From CAXTTV01 sp964247295 (GTDB taxonomy: Bacteria > Chloroflexota > Ktedonobacteria > Ktedonobacterales > Ktedonobacteraceae), in assembly GCA_964247295.1 (NCBI GenBank), contig CAXTTV010000074.1, forward strand, positions 1 to 21,049: a DNA stretch of 21,049 nt, given 5' to 3'. The notes below the pieces were generated by a model. It did no database searches. It was not told the DNA's origin and saw only the letters and a list, made by a program, of their open reading frames with translations. This document shows, piece by piece, positions 7,316 through 13,666 of the stretch (positions within the stretch are counted from its first letter, which is position 1; each line of letters opens with the position of its first letter). A program made the position numbers and the translations under genes.

Positions 7316-8227
7316 ATGGCTCAATCTCCCGCCAGGAAACATTCTTTAGTCCGCAACGAAGAACATCTCGCCTGGCTGATGCTGACTCCGGTTGTCATCG
7401 CTCTTCTAGTGATGGGCGTCTATCCTACGGTGACAACACTCTGGCTCTCTTTTCAGCAGGGAGGCTCTTTTGGACAGGAGACGACGCTGGGTGGCCTGAC
7501 GGGCTATCTTCGTTTATTCCGTGACGCTCAGTTCTGGGCTGCATTTCGTTTCTCGATCCTCTTTACCATCATCACAGTCGCCGGGCAAATGATTTTTGGG
7601 ACGGCGCTGGCGCTTTTCGCGAACCTGAAATTTCCAGGTCGTTGGCTGGTGCGCGCGGCGATCCTCTTCCCGTGGGCAATCCCAACTTCAACCAATTCGG
7701 TGATCTGGGCCTATATGTTCCATGATCAATATGGCTTGATGAATAGCCTGTTGATCCATCTCGGCCTGCTGAATCCCGCGCATCCGATTAACTGGCTGGG
7801 TACCACCAATACCGCGACGATCCTGATCTATGTTATCGCGATCTGGAAGGCGAATTCGCTGGTCGCGCTCCTGGTTCTGGCGGGCCTTCAGGCGATCCCA
7901 GAGGAGATATATGAGGCGGCCCAGGTCGATGGAGCCTCAAGCTGGCAGGCCGTTCTGCGGATCACGCTACCGTTGATCAAGGGAACGCTGGCCGTAACCT
8001 TGATTCTCCGCACGATTGAGTCGCTTCAAGCCTTCGATATCATTAGCGCGTTCACCAATGGCGGCCCCGGAAACGCTACACAGAATCTGGGGCTCTATAT
8101 CACAACACAGATTCAGCAGTATGGGGATTTCCCCTACGGCTCTAATATCGCGACGGTGTTGATGCTGATCTCGTTTGCCTGTATTATTCTCTATCTGCGG
8201 GTGCTTTACCGACCCGGCGTTCGCTAA
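7316..8227 (+). CDS. ABC importer permease, MalF/UgpA type
   Basis: A 303-residue inner-membrane permease of a carbohydrate-uptake-1 type ABC importer. The ATG at 7316 is preferred: TGGAGA (7305-7310) lies 5 nt ahead, whereas the in-frame ATG at 7304 is itself part of that ribosome site. Six hydrophobic helices are visible: the first at LAWLMLTPVVIALLVMGVYP, then FSILFTIITVAGQMIFGTAL, and so on to LMLISFACIILYLRVLY. The cytoplasmic EAA loop reads EEIYEAAQVDGASSWQAVLR (ITLP follows), the contact site for the ATPase. The MalG-type partner starts 20 bp downstream. No ATPase gene lies nearby, so a shared MsmK/MalK-like ATPase elsewhere in the genome is expected. Confidence 0.92.
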   Translation: MAQSPARKHSLVRNEEHLAWLMLTPVVIALLVMGVYPTVTTLWLSFQQGGSFGQETTLGGLTGYLRLFRDAQFWAAFRFSILFTIITVAGQMIFGTALALFANLKFPGRWLVRAAILFPWAIPTSTNSVIWAYMFHDQYGLMNSLLIHLGLLNPAHPINWLGTTNTATILIYVIAIWKANSLVALLVLAGLQAIPEEIYEAAQVDGASSWQAVLRITLPLIKGTLAVTLILRTIESLQAFDIISAFTNGGPGNATQNLGLYITTQIQQYGDFPYGSNIATVLMLISFACIILYLRVLYRPGVR

Positions 8228-8247
8228 AAAAGGATAAGTATCGCTCT

Positions 8248-9141
8248 ATGTCACAGGTTTTAGAACAAGAGAACGAACTAATCAAGGCAAGGACGACGGA
8301 ACAGCGACCACCCACCCGTTATAAAATCGGCGCTCGTTCACTGATCTATCTTGTCTCCGCCCTTATTTTGATCATCCAGTTTTTTCCGTTGCTCTGGGCG
8401 CTCCTGACCTCATTAATGACCTCTCAAGAAACTACTTCGGTCCCGGCTCAGCTTCTTCCGGCCCGGCCAACAATTAGTAGCTATACTCAGGCCCTCCAGG
8501 GGGACATTGGTCACTATTATGTCAATAGTGTGATTGTGGCGATTGTCTCTACGCTGATTACAATGGTGCTGGCGACGCTGGCAGCCTACGCTTTTGCGAG
8601 ATTGCGTTTCCGCTTTAAGACCCCGTTGCTCCTGTTTGTGCTGTTCTTCTCGCTTTTTCCACCACTGGTTCAGGTGATCCCGGTCTACCAGATATTGCAG
8701 AAAGCTCACCTGCTCAACACGCTCGGCGGATTAATTCTGCCTTATTCGATCTTTGGCCTGCCCCTGGCGGTGCTGATCTTGATGGCTTTTTTTCAGGATG
8801 TACCGATTGAACTGGAGGAGGCCGCGATTGTCGATGGGCTCTCGCGCTTTGGTACCTTTCTCCAGATTGTGCTGCCGGTCTCGATCGGGGGGCTCTTTAC
8901 CACCGCGATCATCGTGTTTGTTGGCGACTGGAATGAGTATCTATTCGCTCTGAACTACACCAGTTCCAACACCTTTACCCTGCCGGTTGGGATTGTGAAC
9001 ATCAGCCAGACTGAATTTACGACTAACTTCGGTATCCTCTCCGCCGCGACTATCCTCTCGGTGGTCCCGCTGATCGCGCTCATTCTGCTGCTGGAACGCC
9101 GGATCGTCTCCGGTCTGACGGCTGGAGCCCTCAAAGGCTAA
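8248..9141 (+). CDS. ABC importer permease, MalG/UgpE type
   Basis: A 297-residue inner-membrane permease, second half of the importer heterodimer. A polar N-terminus of about 28 residues leads into six hydrophobic helices (SLIYLVSALILIIQFFPLLW, IVAIVSTLITMVLATLAAY, LLFVLFFSLFPPLVQVIPVY, LPLAVLILMAFFQ, TTAIIVFVGDWNEYLFAL, ILSVVPLIALILLLERRIV). The EAA loop is ELEEAAIVDGLSRFGTFLQI. The end ERRIVSGLTAGALKG is the usual C-terminus of the family, so the gene is complete right up to the abnormal G-rich stretch that begins 6 bp after the stop. AAGGA lies 13 nt before the ATG, a rather long spacing. Confidence 0.92.
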   Translation: MSQVLEQENELIKARTTEQRPPTRYKIGARSLIYLVSALILIIQFFPLLWALLTSLMTSQETTSVPAQLLPARPTISSYTQALQGDIGHYYVNSVIVAIVSTLITMVLATLAAYAFARLRFRFKTPLLLFVLFFSLFPPLVQVIPVYQILQKAHLLNTLGGLILPYSIFGLPLAVLILMAFFQDVPIELEEAAIVDGLSRFGTFLQIVLPVSIGGLFTTAIIVFVGDWNEYLFALNYTSSNTFTLPVGIVNISQTEFTTNFGILSAATILSVVPLIALILLLERRIVSGLTAGALKG

Positions 9142-9147
9142 AGTTGT

Positions 9148-9230
9148 GGGGGGGGGCCGGGGGGGGGGGGGGGCCCGCGGGGGTTGGAGGAGGCAGAGGC
9201 GGGCGCCCAGCGCGGCCCCCCGCCCCACCT
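9148..9230. other. Extreme G-rich low-complexity stretch
   Basis: A run of 9 G (9148-9156), CC, a run of 15 G (9159-9173), then almost pure G/C to about 9230. It is far from the composition of everything around it. It could form G-quadruplex structures on the plus strand, but poly-G of this kind is also a common sequencing or assembly artefact. There is no gene here; reading frames through it are compositional. Confidence 0.7.
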
Positions 9231-9269
9231 CGTTATATCTCTAACACCTTGCCTGCCGTGTAAAACAAT

Positions 9270-9299
9270 CCCGACACTCTGGAGGTCGGGCCTCTTTTT
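9270..9299 (+). terminator. Intrinsic terminator of the importer operon
   Basis: CCCGAC (9270-9275), a 9-nt loop, GTCGGG (9285-9290), then CCTCTTTTT. A classical GC stem plus T run on the strand of the importer genes. Confidence 0.85.
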
Positions 9300-9352
9300 G
9301 TACAAAAAATCAATAGCACGTCTATAAAAAGTGATTACTATCTACAGTATTC

Positions 9353-9382
9353 TTGACATTTTCTCTTTTTATACGTTATGAT
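9353..9382 (+). promoter_or_regulatory. Strong housekeeping-type promoter
   Basis: Consensus TTGACA (9353-9358), an 18-bp spacer, TATGAT (9377-9382). It drives the 43-residue ORF and probably the membrane protein behind it. The leader to the first ATG is about 87 nt. Confidence 0.7.
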
Positions 9383-9433
9383 TTCTCACGAACGATCCGC
9401 TGGCTTCGACTACCCTGGTATCTAGAGATGATA

Positions 9434-9451
9434 TTGCGTCCTTTGACGCAA
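9434..9451 (+). promoter_or_regulatory. Leader hairpin before the small ORF
   Basis: TTGCGTC (9434-9440), loop CTTT, GACGCAA (9445-9451): a perfect 7-bp stem, 24 nt before the ATG of the small ORF and without a T run. The rest of the 9300-9475 stretch shows only the promoter. Confidence 0.5.
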
Positions 9452-9475
9452 CTAACGCCTATAATGTAGGAGAAT

Positions 9476-9607
9476 ATGCTAGCGATCAATCCAGCCGCCG
9501 CTGAACGCTTGCACGGAATCGTTTTTGAGGCTCGTCGCAGCATCCTCGGCGAACCAAAAGGTGATGAAAAAGCGCCTCTTGATAAGAAGAATACAGCTTA
9601 TACGTGA
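9476..9607 (+). CDS. Small ORF, 43 residues, unknown
   Basis: Not recognised. AGGAGAAT ends directly before the ATG (core AGGAG about 4 nt away), and the frame continues for 43 codons to TGA. The peptide begins MLAINPAAAERLHGIVFEA and ends in a charged tail (KGDEKAPLDKKNTAYT). The first half could form one amphipathic helix; there is no signal peptide or membrane helix. Codon choice resembles the neighbouring genes. It follows a consensus promoter and precedes the 349-residue membrane protein by 82 bp with no terminator between, so it may be the first gene of that operon, or a leader ORF. Both readings are inference. Confidence 0.5.
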   Translation: MLAINPAAAERLHGIVFEARRSILGEPKGDEKAPLDKKNTAYT

Positions 9608-9656
9608 CGTTTTTGCGATCCTGGCTTCTTCCTTTTTTGAGAGGTGTATTTGATTC

Positions 9657-9679
9657 TATAAAATATGTCTCATTTTATA
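9657..9679 (+). promoter_or_regulatory. AT-rich inverted repeat beside the ribosome site
   Basis: TATAAAAT (9657-9664) and ATTTTATA (9672-9679) with a 7-nt loop, directly abutting AAGGAG (9680-9685). A perfect 8-bp stem that could act as an operator or a temperature-sensitive mRNA structure near the start of the membrane-protein gene. Confidence 0.4.
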
Positions 9680-9689
9680 AAGGAGTGTT

Positions 9690-10739
9690 ATGGCAACTAT
9701 TTCTCAAGAGGGCATGAGCCCCTCCACAACCAGTCCATCACGCCGCGATCTGTGGGCGCTCTGGCTGGGAATTGGTTTTAGTGTGGCCTTTACAGCAGTG
9801 ATCTGGTTCACGGGTTTTTTCCTGAGCGGCTTCCCTCATCTGCCGAAGCCAGCAGGCGATGGCTCCTGGTACTACTGGAAGCTGGCCGATCCAACGCTTG
9901 TAACTCGGGCGAGCGCCTGGGGTCTGTACGCGGCTCATCAGATCTCAATTTGGAGCCTGCTTCTATACGCTCAGACTCACCGAGAGAAGTATACAACGAA
10001 CCTGTATACAATTAATCTGGTAACATTGGGCGTCAATGCGATTTTTATTTTGCTTCACCTGCTTCAAACGCAGATCTGGTATGATGGTCTGGCTCAGGAT
10101 GTGTCTATTTTTAGCTCCCAGGGCTCGGTGATTGTATTACTGATCTGGGTTCTGCTCATGGAGAACAATCGACGTGGTCTGTTCTTTGGTAGGCGTTTGC
10201 CAATCTCACAGCGAATTGTGCGTTTCGCCCGCAAATACCACGGCTATTTTTTTGCCTGGGCGGCGATCTATACCTTCTGGTATCACCCGATGGAGAATAC
10301 ACCGGGCCATCTGATTGGCTTCTTTTACATGTTTATGATCCTGCTCCAGGGCAGCCTGTTCTTTACTCGCATCCACGTGAACAAGTATTGGACCTTCGCG
10401 ATCGAGGTGCTGGTGCTGGCTCATGGGACGCTGGTGGCAATCCAGAACGCGAATAATCTCTGGCCGATGTTCTTTTTTGGCTTTGGTGGAATCTTTATTA
10501 TCACTCAGATGTACGGGCTTGGCTTGAAAGCCTGGATGCGTTGGGGCCTGATCGCGGCTTATGTGATCGGGGTGATCGCGATCTATAGTCAGCGTGGGCC
10601 GGCTCGCCTCTGGGAGGTAACAGCAATCTCGATTGTCGACTATCTTGGGGTGATCGTTCTGGCGCTGCTTTTGGGAGTCGGCCTTCAGATCTACTCCTGG
10701 CTACGTCCTCAAGGTGCTCACGAGATCACCCTACCATAA
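9690..10739 (+). CDS. Multi-pass membrane protein, unknown, His-rich
   Basis: A 349-residue integral membrane protein with about nine hydrophobic segments; I do not recognise the family. After a Ser/Thr/Pro-rich N-terminus the first helix is WALWLGIGFSVAFTAVIWF. Notable are histidines near or inside helices: AAHQISIW, LLHLLQTQIW, KYHGYFFAW, FWYHPMENTPGHLIG, RIHVNKYW, LVLAHGTLV. Such paired intramembrane His could bind heme or a metal, as in ferric-reductase-like or cytochrome-b-like folds, but no family motif confirms it. AAGGAG (9680-9685) supports the ATG. It is the last gene before a probable terminator. Confidence 0.85.
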   Translation: MATISQEGMSPSTTSPSRRDLWALWLGIGFSVAFTAVIWFTGFFLSGFPHLPKPAGDGSWYYWKLADPTLVTRASAWGLYAAHQISIWSLLLYAQTHREKYTTNLYTINLVTLGVNAIFILLHLLQTQIWYDGLAQDVSIFSSQGSVIVLLIWVLLMENNRRGLFFGRRLPISQRIVRFARKYHGYFFAWAAIYTFWYHPMENTPGHLIGFFYMFMILLQGSLFFTRIHVNKYWTFAIEVLVLAHGTLVAIQNANNLWPMFFFGFGGIFIITQMYGLGLKAWMRWGLIAAYVIGVIAIYSQRGPARLWEVTAISIVDYLGVIVLALLLGVGLQIYSWLRPQGAHEITLP

Positions 10740-10777
10740 AGATAACGCGCGCTCTAAACTAAAAAGCTGGGCTGTAC

Positions 10778-10812
10778 GTGAACATACTAGACGGTGCTGT
10801 TCTCACTTTTTT
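10778..10812 (+). terminator. Probable terminator after the membrane-protein gene
   Basis: GTGAACA (10778-10784) pairs with TGT (10798-10800) and TCAC (10803-10806), with a 2-nt bulge, followed by six T (10807-10812). Confidence 0.45.
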
Positions 10813-10853
10813 GTCATAGTTAAACCTGCTTCATTCATTAATAAGCGATTTGC

Positions 10854-10882
10854 TTGACAGGAAAGTGATTTCCATCTATGCT
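10854..10882 (+). promoter_or_regulatory. Promoter of the small membrane protein, with palindromic spacer
   Basis: TTGACA (10854-10859), exactly 17 bp, TATGCT (10877-10882). The spacer contains GGAAA-GTGA-TTTCC (10860-10873), a possible operator. Upstream at 10830-10839 TTCATTCATT matches one half of the TetR/P450 operator. Confidence 0.7.
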
Positions 10883-10935
10883 CTGGAAGATTTAAAGACG
10901 AAACAGGCTGTCGGTCTGTAAGGAGGCACGTATTT

Positions 10936-11292
10936 ATGCAAATATCTTTAACTGAGCTGCTCGTCTGGTTGCTCATCTCATTGATTGTTGGAGCGCTCGC
11001 GGAACTTATCGCTCGTAGAAGCCTTGCCGATGGCTTTCTAGGTGCGGTGATCTTTGGATTTATCGCAATCTTCCTGGTAAATAACCTTTTACATTTTCAC
11101 ATCGATGGCGAACCATATCTGTTTGGAGTCCCACTGATAAGCTCAATTATCGCGGCCACGATTCTGGTAGCGATCTGGAGCGCCTTTGGTTACAGGCGGT
11201 TCTCTCGCTTTCGAGGTCGCCGCCGTGGCCGTGAGTATGAATCGGAGCGACCTCGCCGTCGCTACCGTCGCCGCCGCGAGTACCGCGATTAA
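10936..11292 (+). CDS. GlsB/YeaQ/YmgE-like small membrane protein with Arg-rich tail
   Basis: A 118-residue protein. Three hydrophobic helices (LLVWLLISLIVGALAELIAR, GFLGAVIFGFIAIFLVNNL, LISSIIAATILVAIWSAF) with the Gly-rich pattern of the transglycosylase-associated (GlsB/YeaQ) family, whose members are small envelope-stress proteins of unclear function. Unlike the plain family, it ends in about 32 residues dominated by Arg, Glu and Tyr (RRRGREYESERPRRRYRRRR), likely cytoplasmic and able to touch anionic lipid or nucleic acid. AAGGAGG (10920-10926) precedes the ATG. It is monocistronic between its own promoter and terminator. Confidence 0.75.
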   Translation: MQISLTELLVWLLISLIVGALAELIARRSLADGFLGAVIFGFIAIFLVNNLLHFHIDGEPYLFGVPLISSIIAATILVAIWSAFGYRRFSRFRGRRRGREYESERPRRRYRRRREYRD

Positions 11293-11297
11293 CACTC

Positions 11298-11329
11298 AAA
11301 GCTCTGAGCTTAACAGCCGGAGCTTTTTT
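11298..11329 (+). terminator. Intrinsic terminator after the GlsB-like gene
   Basis: AAAGCTC (11298-11304), 15-nt loop, GAGCTTT (11320-11326) running into TTTTTT (11324-11329), 6 bp after the stop. Confidence 0.75.
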
Positions 11330-11366
11330 GTTTCCCCTTGATCTTCTCCCTCCCTTTTCTATGGTG

Positions 11367-11388
11367 TATAATGAATGAAATTCATTCA
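11367..11388 (+). promoter_or_regulatory. -10 element overlapped by the TetR-type operator (tetR copy)
   Basis: TATAAT (11367-11372) runs into the perfect 17-bp palindrome TGAATGAA-A-TTCATTCA (11372-11388). The same 17-bp core, differing only in the central base, lies before the P450 gene. This placement fits autorepression by the regulator that starts at 11407. Confidence 0.85.
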
Positions 11389-11406
11389 AAAGGGCGACAC
11401 AAGAAT

Positions 11407-12024
11407 ATGACTACCATAAAAAAGCTCAGAGACTCATCAACAAAACGTCAGGCGATTCTTGAGGCCGCTCAATCATTGCTCTCTCGCAAAAACTATGAGG
11501 AACTGACAATCGCGGATATCGCGGCCCAGGCCGGGATCGCTGTCGGGACGATCTACCTCTACTTTCGGAATAAACGCGATATCTATACCAGCGCTTCTCT
11601 TAGTATGGATGCGCTGATCGTTGAGGTTTGTGGCGATCCTCGATTTCTGGCTATGCCCATACGGGAGGGTATCCCCGAGCTGGTAACCTCCCTCTTTAAA
11701 GTAAGTCGTGAGCATATGCATTTGATGGCACTCTTCCAGATGGATCTTCAATCTGGTGAGGAGGCGAGGCAACATCAGCACTCAGATCAGCAGATCATTG
11801 AGGCACTGGACCTGCTTCTTCGACGGGCGATTGAGCGCGGCGAGCTTGCCCCATTTCCTACCGAGATCTATGCCTCTATGCTCAATCATATAGGCGGTGC
11901 CTTACTGCATCAGTGCTTCGCGGTCGAAAATGGTGCTCGTGAGGAGCTCTACTGCAATTCTTTAATAGACCTCCTTCAGCACCTGTTCTTTGGTCCTTCC
12001 CTGGCACAAAGAACAGAAAATTGA
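11407..12024 (+). CDS. TetR-family transcriptional regulator
   Basis: A 205-residue one-component repressor. The N-terminal helix-turn-helix is clear: KRQAILEAAQSLLSRKNYEE, then LTIADIAAQAGIAVGTIYLY and FRNKRDIY. The C-terminal ligand and dimerisation domain (about 65-205) is all-helical and unassigned. I place the start at the ATG at 11407; the frame is open back to 11338, but that would put the operator and the -10 inside the coding region. AAGGG lies ahead. The 17-bp palindrome at its own promoter and again before the P450 gene, 84 bp downstream of its stop, indicates that it represses itself and the P450. Many such pairs respond to a lipid or xenobiotic that the P450 oxidises. Confidence 0.93.
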   Translation: MTTIKKLRDSSTKRQAILEAAQSLLSRKNYEELTIADIAAQAGIAVGTIYLYFRNKRDIYTSASLSMDALIVEVCGDPRFLAMPIREGIPELVTSLFKVSREHMHLMALFQMDLQSGEEARQHQHSDQQIIEALDLLLRRAIERGELAPFPTEIYASMLNHIGGALLHQCFAVENGAREELYCNSLIDLLQHLFFGPSLAQRTEN

Positions 12025-12063
12025 CAGTTTTTGCAACCTTTTTCCAAAAGGCCCGTAGTGATA

Positions 12064-12096
12064 TTTAGCAATGAATGAAGTTCATTCATTGCTAAA
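12064..12096 (+). promoter_or_regulatory. Perfect 33-bp palindromic operator before the P450 gene
   Basis: The left arm TTTAGCAATGAATGAA (12064-12079), central G (12080) and right arm (12081-12096) are exact reverse complements: 16 + 1 + 16 bp. The central 17 bp equal the tetR operator except the middle base. It ends just before AAGGAGA, 12 bp ahead of the P450 ATG, so it lies in the transcribed leader or covers the promoter. Confidence 0.9.
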
Positions 12097-12108
12097 AAGG
12101 AGAATATA

Positions 12109-13440
12109 ATGAGTATTTCCGATCCCATTGAGAAGATACGTCCTTATGAAGAGATTCCCCGGATCACTATGCCCCTCGATTATCAATACCATCTAGGGGC
12201 ATTAATCTCTGAAGCGTATGAGAAATATGGCCCGATTTTTCGCGCAAACTATTTCGATCATATGGATATTGTCTATATGGTGGGTCCTCAGGCGAATAAG
12301 CTGGTCATGGTAGATCAGCGTCAGAAGTTCTCAAATTTTATTGGTTGGGGTCGGATCTTCGGCGTTGTGCAGATGTTTGGGCGCGGCCTGTTGAGTATGG
12401 ATGGAGCGGAGCACGATCAGCAGCGTAAGCTCATGAACCCGGCCTTTAGCGTTAGCTACATGAAAAACTACCTGCCTCTGATGCATCGGATTGTGCATGA
12501 GCAGGTAGACTCCTGGGTTGCAAGAGGTGAGGTGGATATATATCAGGAGACGCGTAAGCTGACGTTTCAGATTGCGGCTGAGGCCCTGACCGGGCTAAAG
12601 ACCGGCGCTGAAGTAGATCGTTTCCGCGAACTTTATATGGGGCTTTTGGATACGCCAGGAGCGACTCTCACGGAGGATCAGTTCTTTGCTCATCTACGTA
12701 AGCTTAATGGCGAACTTGCGGATCTGCTGAGACCAAAAATTGAGGAGAGGCGCAAACACCCGACCGATGATATCTTCGGTTTGCTGGTCCAGGCGCGCGA
12801 TGCCGAAGGCAATTATATGAGTGAGGAGCAACTCCTCGCCCATATCAACATCCTGCTGGTGGCTGGTCACGAAACGTCAACGAGCCTGAGCTCCTGGCTA
12901 CTCTACCTGCTCGCGCAACACCCGGACTACACCCAACGCATTTTGGAGGAGCAGAAAACCCTGTTGGGCGACAAAGTTGATCCAGACCTGGAAGAGATTA
13001 AACGGATGAAGGTGCTGGACAACGCTCTGAGCGAGGCCGAGCGAATGTATGCTCCGGTCGCCAATGGGCCGCGCGGCGTCACTGAAGATTTCGATTTCAA
13101 TGGATACCATGTGCCCGCTGGATCTTTCCTGTTCTATTCAATTATCGGCTCGCATATGCTGCCCTCGATCTTTAAGAATCCAACTGAGTTTGATCCTGAT
13201 CGCTTCGCGGCCCCACGCGAGGAGCATAAAAAGCACCCTTATGCTCTGGTTGGCTTTGGAGGCGGTCCGCGCATCTGTATCGGCATCAACTTCGCGCAGG
13301 TTGAGATCAAGGCCCTGGTCTCGCACATTTTGCGCAATTACACGATAGAGCTGGTACCTGGCCAGAAGATCGCCCAGTTTTATGGCGTCACAGGCGAGCC
13401 AGCCAACGGTATCCGTTTGAGATTTGCCGCCCGGCACTAA
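12109..13440 (+). CDS. Cytochrome P450 monooxygenase
   Basis: A 443-residue soluble bacterial P450. Signatures: the oxygen-activating I-helix AGHET (252-256), the K-helix ExxR as EAER (309-312), the PERF-like region FDPDRFAAP, and the heme-binding FGGGPRICIG with the thiolate ligand Cys390. Also RKLMNPAFS in helix C and DDIFGLLVQARD before helix I. The length and the absence of an N-terminal anchor fit a class I-like enzyme needing separate redox partners; none is encoded next to it. The substrate cannot be read from the sequence; fatty acids or hydrophobic xenobiotics would fit the TetR pairing. AAGGAGA lies 6 nt before the ATG, and the operator palindrome lies just upstream. Confidence 0.95.
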   Translation: MSISDPIEKIRPYEEIPRITMPLDYQYHLGALISEAYEKYGPIFRANYFDHMDIVYMVGPQANKLVMVDQRQKFSNFIGWGRIFGVVQMFGRGLLSMDGAEHDQQRKLMNPAFSVSYMKNYLPLMHRIVHEQVDSWVARGEVDIYQETRKLTFQIAAEALTGLKTGAEVDRFRELYMGLLDTPGATLTEDQFFAHLRKLNGELADLLRPKIEERRKHPTDDIFGLLVQARDAEGNYMSEEQLLAHINILLVAGHETSTSLSSWLLYLLAQHPDYTQRILEEQKTLLGDKVDPDLEEIKRMKVLDNALSEAERMYAPVANGPRGVTEDFDFNGYHVPAGSFLFYSIIGSHMLPSIFKNPTEFDPDRFAAPREEHKKHPYALVGFGGGPRICIGINFAQVEIKALVSHILRNYTIELVPGQKIAQFYGVTGEPANGIRLRFAARH

Positions 13441-13450
13441 TCCAGGCGTG

Positions 13451-13503
13451 AAAAGCAAAGACCGATCTGTTATAGGAATAGTCTTATCGGTCTTTGCTTT
13501 TTG
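13451..13503. terminator. Strong hairpin terminator after the P450 gene
   Basis: AAAAGCAAAGACCGAT (13451-13466) and ATCGGTCTTTGCTTTT (13486-13501) are a perfect 16-bp stem with a 19-nt loop; A and T runs at the two ends allow use on either strand. Confidence 0.9.
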
Positions 13504-13666
13504 CTATTACTTACCTTTTCACATACACAACGTATAGCATATTACTACTAGATTGTTGAATAGGCAACGCGTTATGGCAAGATCATCCATTATAATAGTA
13601 TGTAGAAATACATGAATAATTTTGATTATGTATATTTTACTTTTCTTGTAAGAGGTTCTTGCCCAG

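Noticed and set aside
8941..9228. 95-residue minus-strand frame running through the G-rich block
   Set aside because: A Pro/Arg-rich translation of low-complexity sequence, overlapping the end of a clear permease gene.
9295..9308. 14-bp palindrome TTTTTGTACAAAAA after the importer terminator
   Set aside because: It is mostly the T run of the terminator plus an A run; not enough to claim an operator.
9460..9465. Perfect TATAAT just before the 43-residue ORF
   Set aside because: It is only 10 bp from the ATG, so a start there would leave no ribosome site; no -35 at normal spacing.
11338..11406. 23-codon upstream extension of the TetR gene from TTG
   Set aside because: It would place the -10 and the operator inside the coding region, and has no ribosome site.
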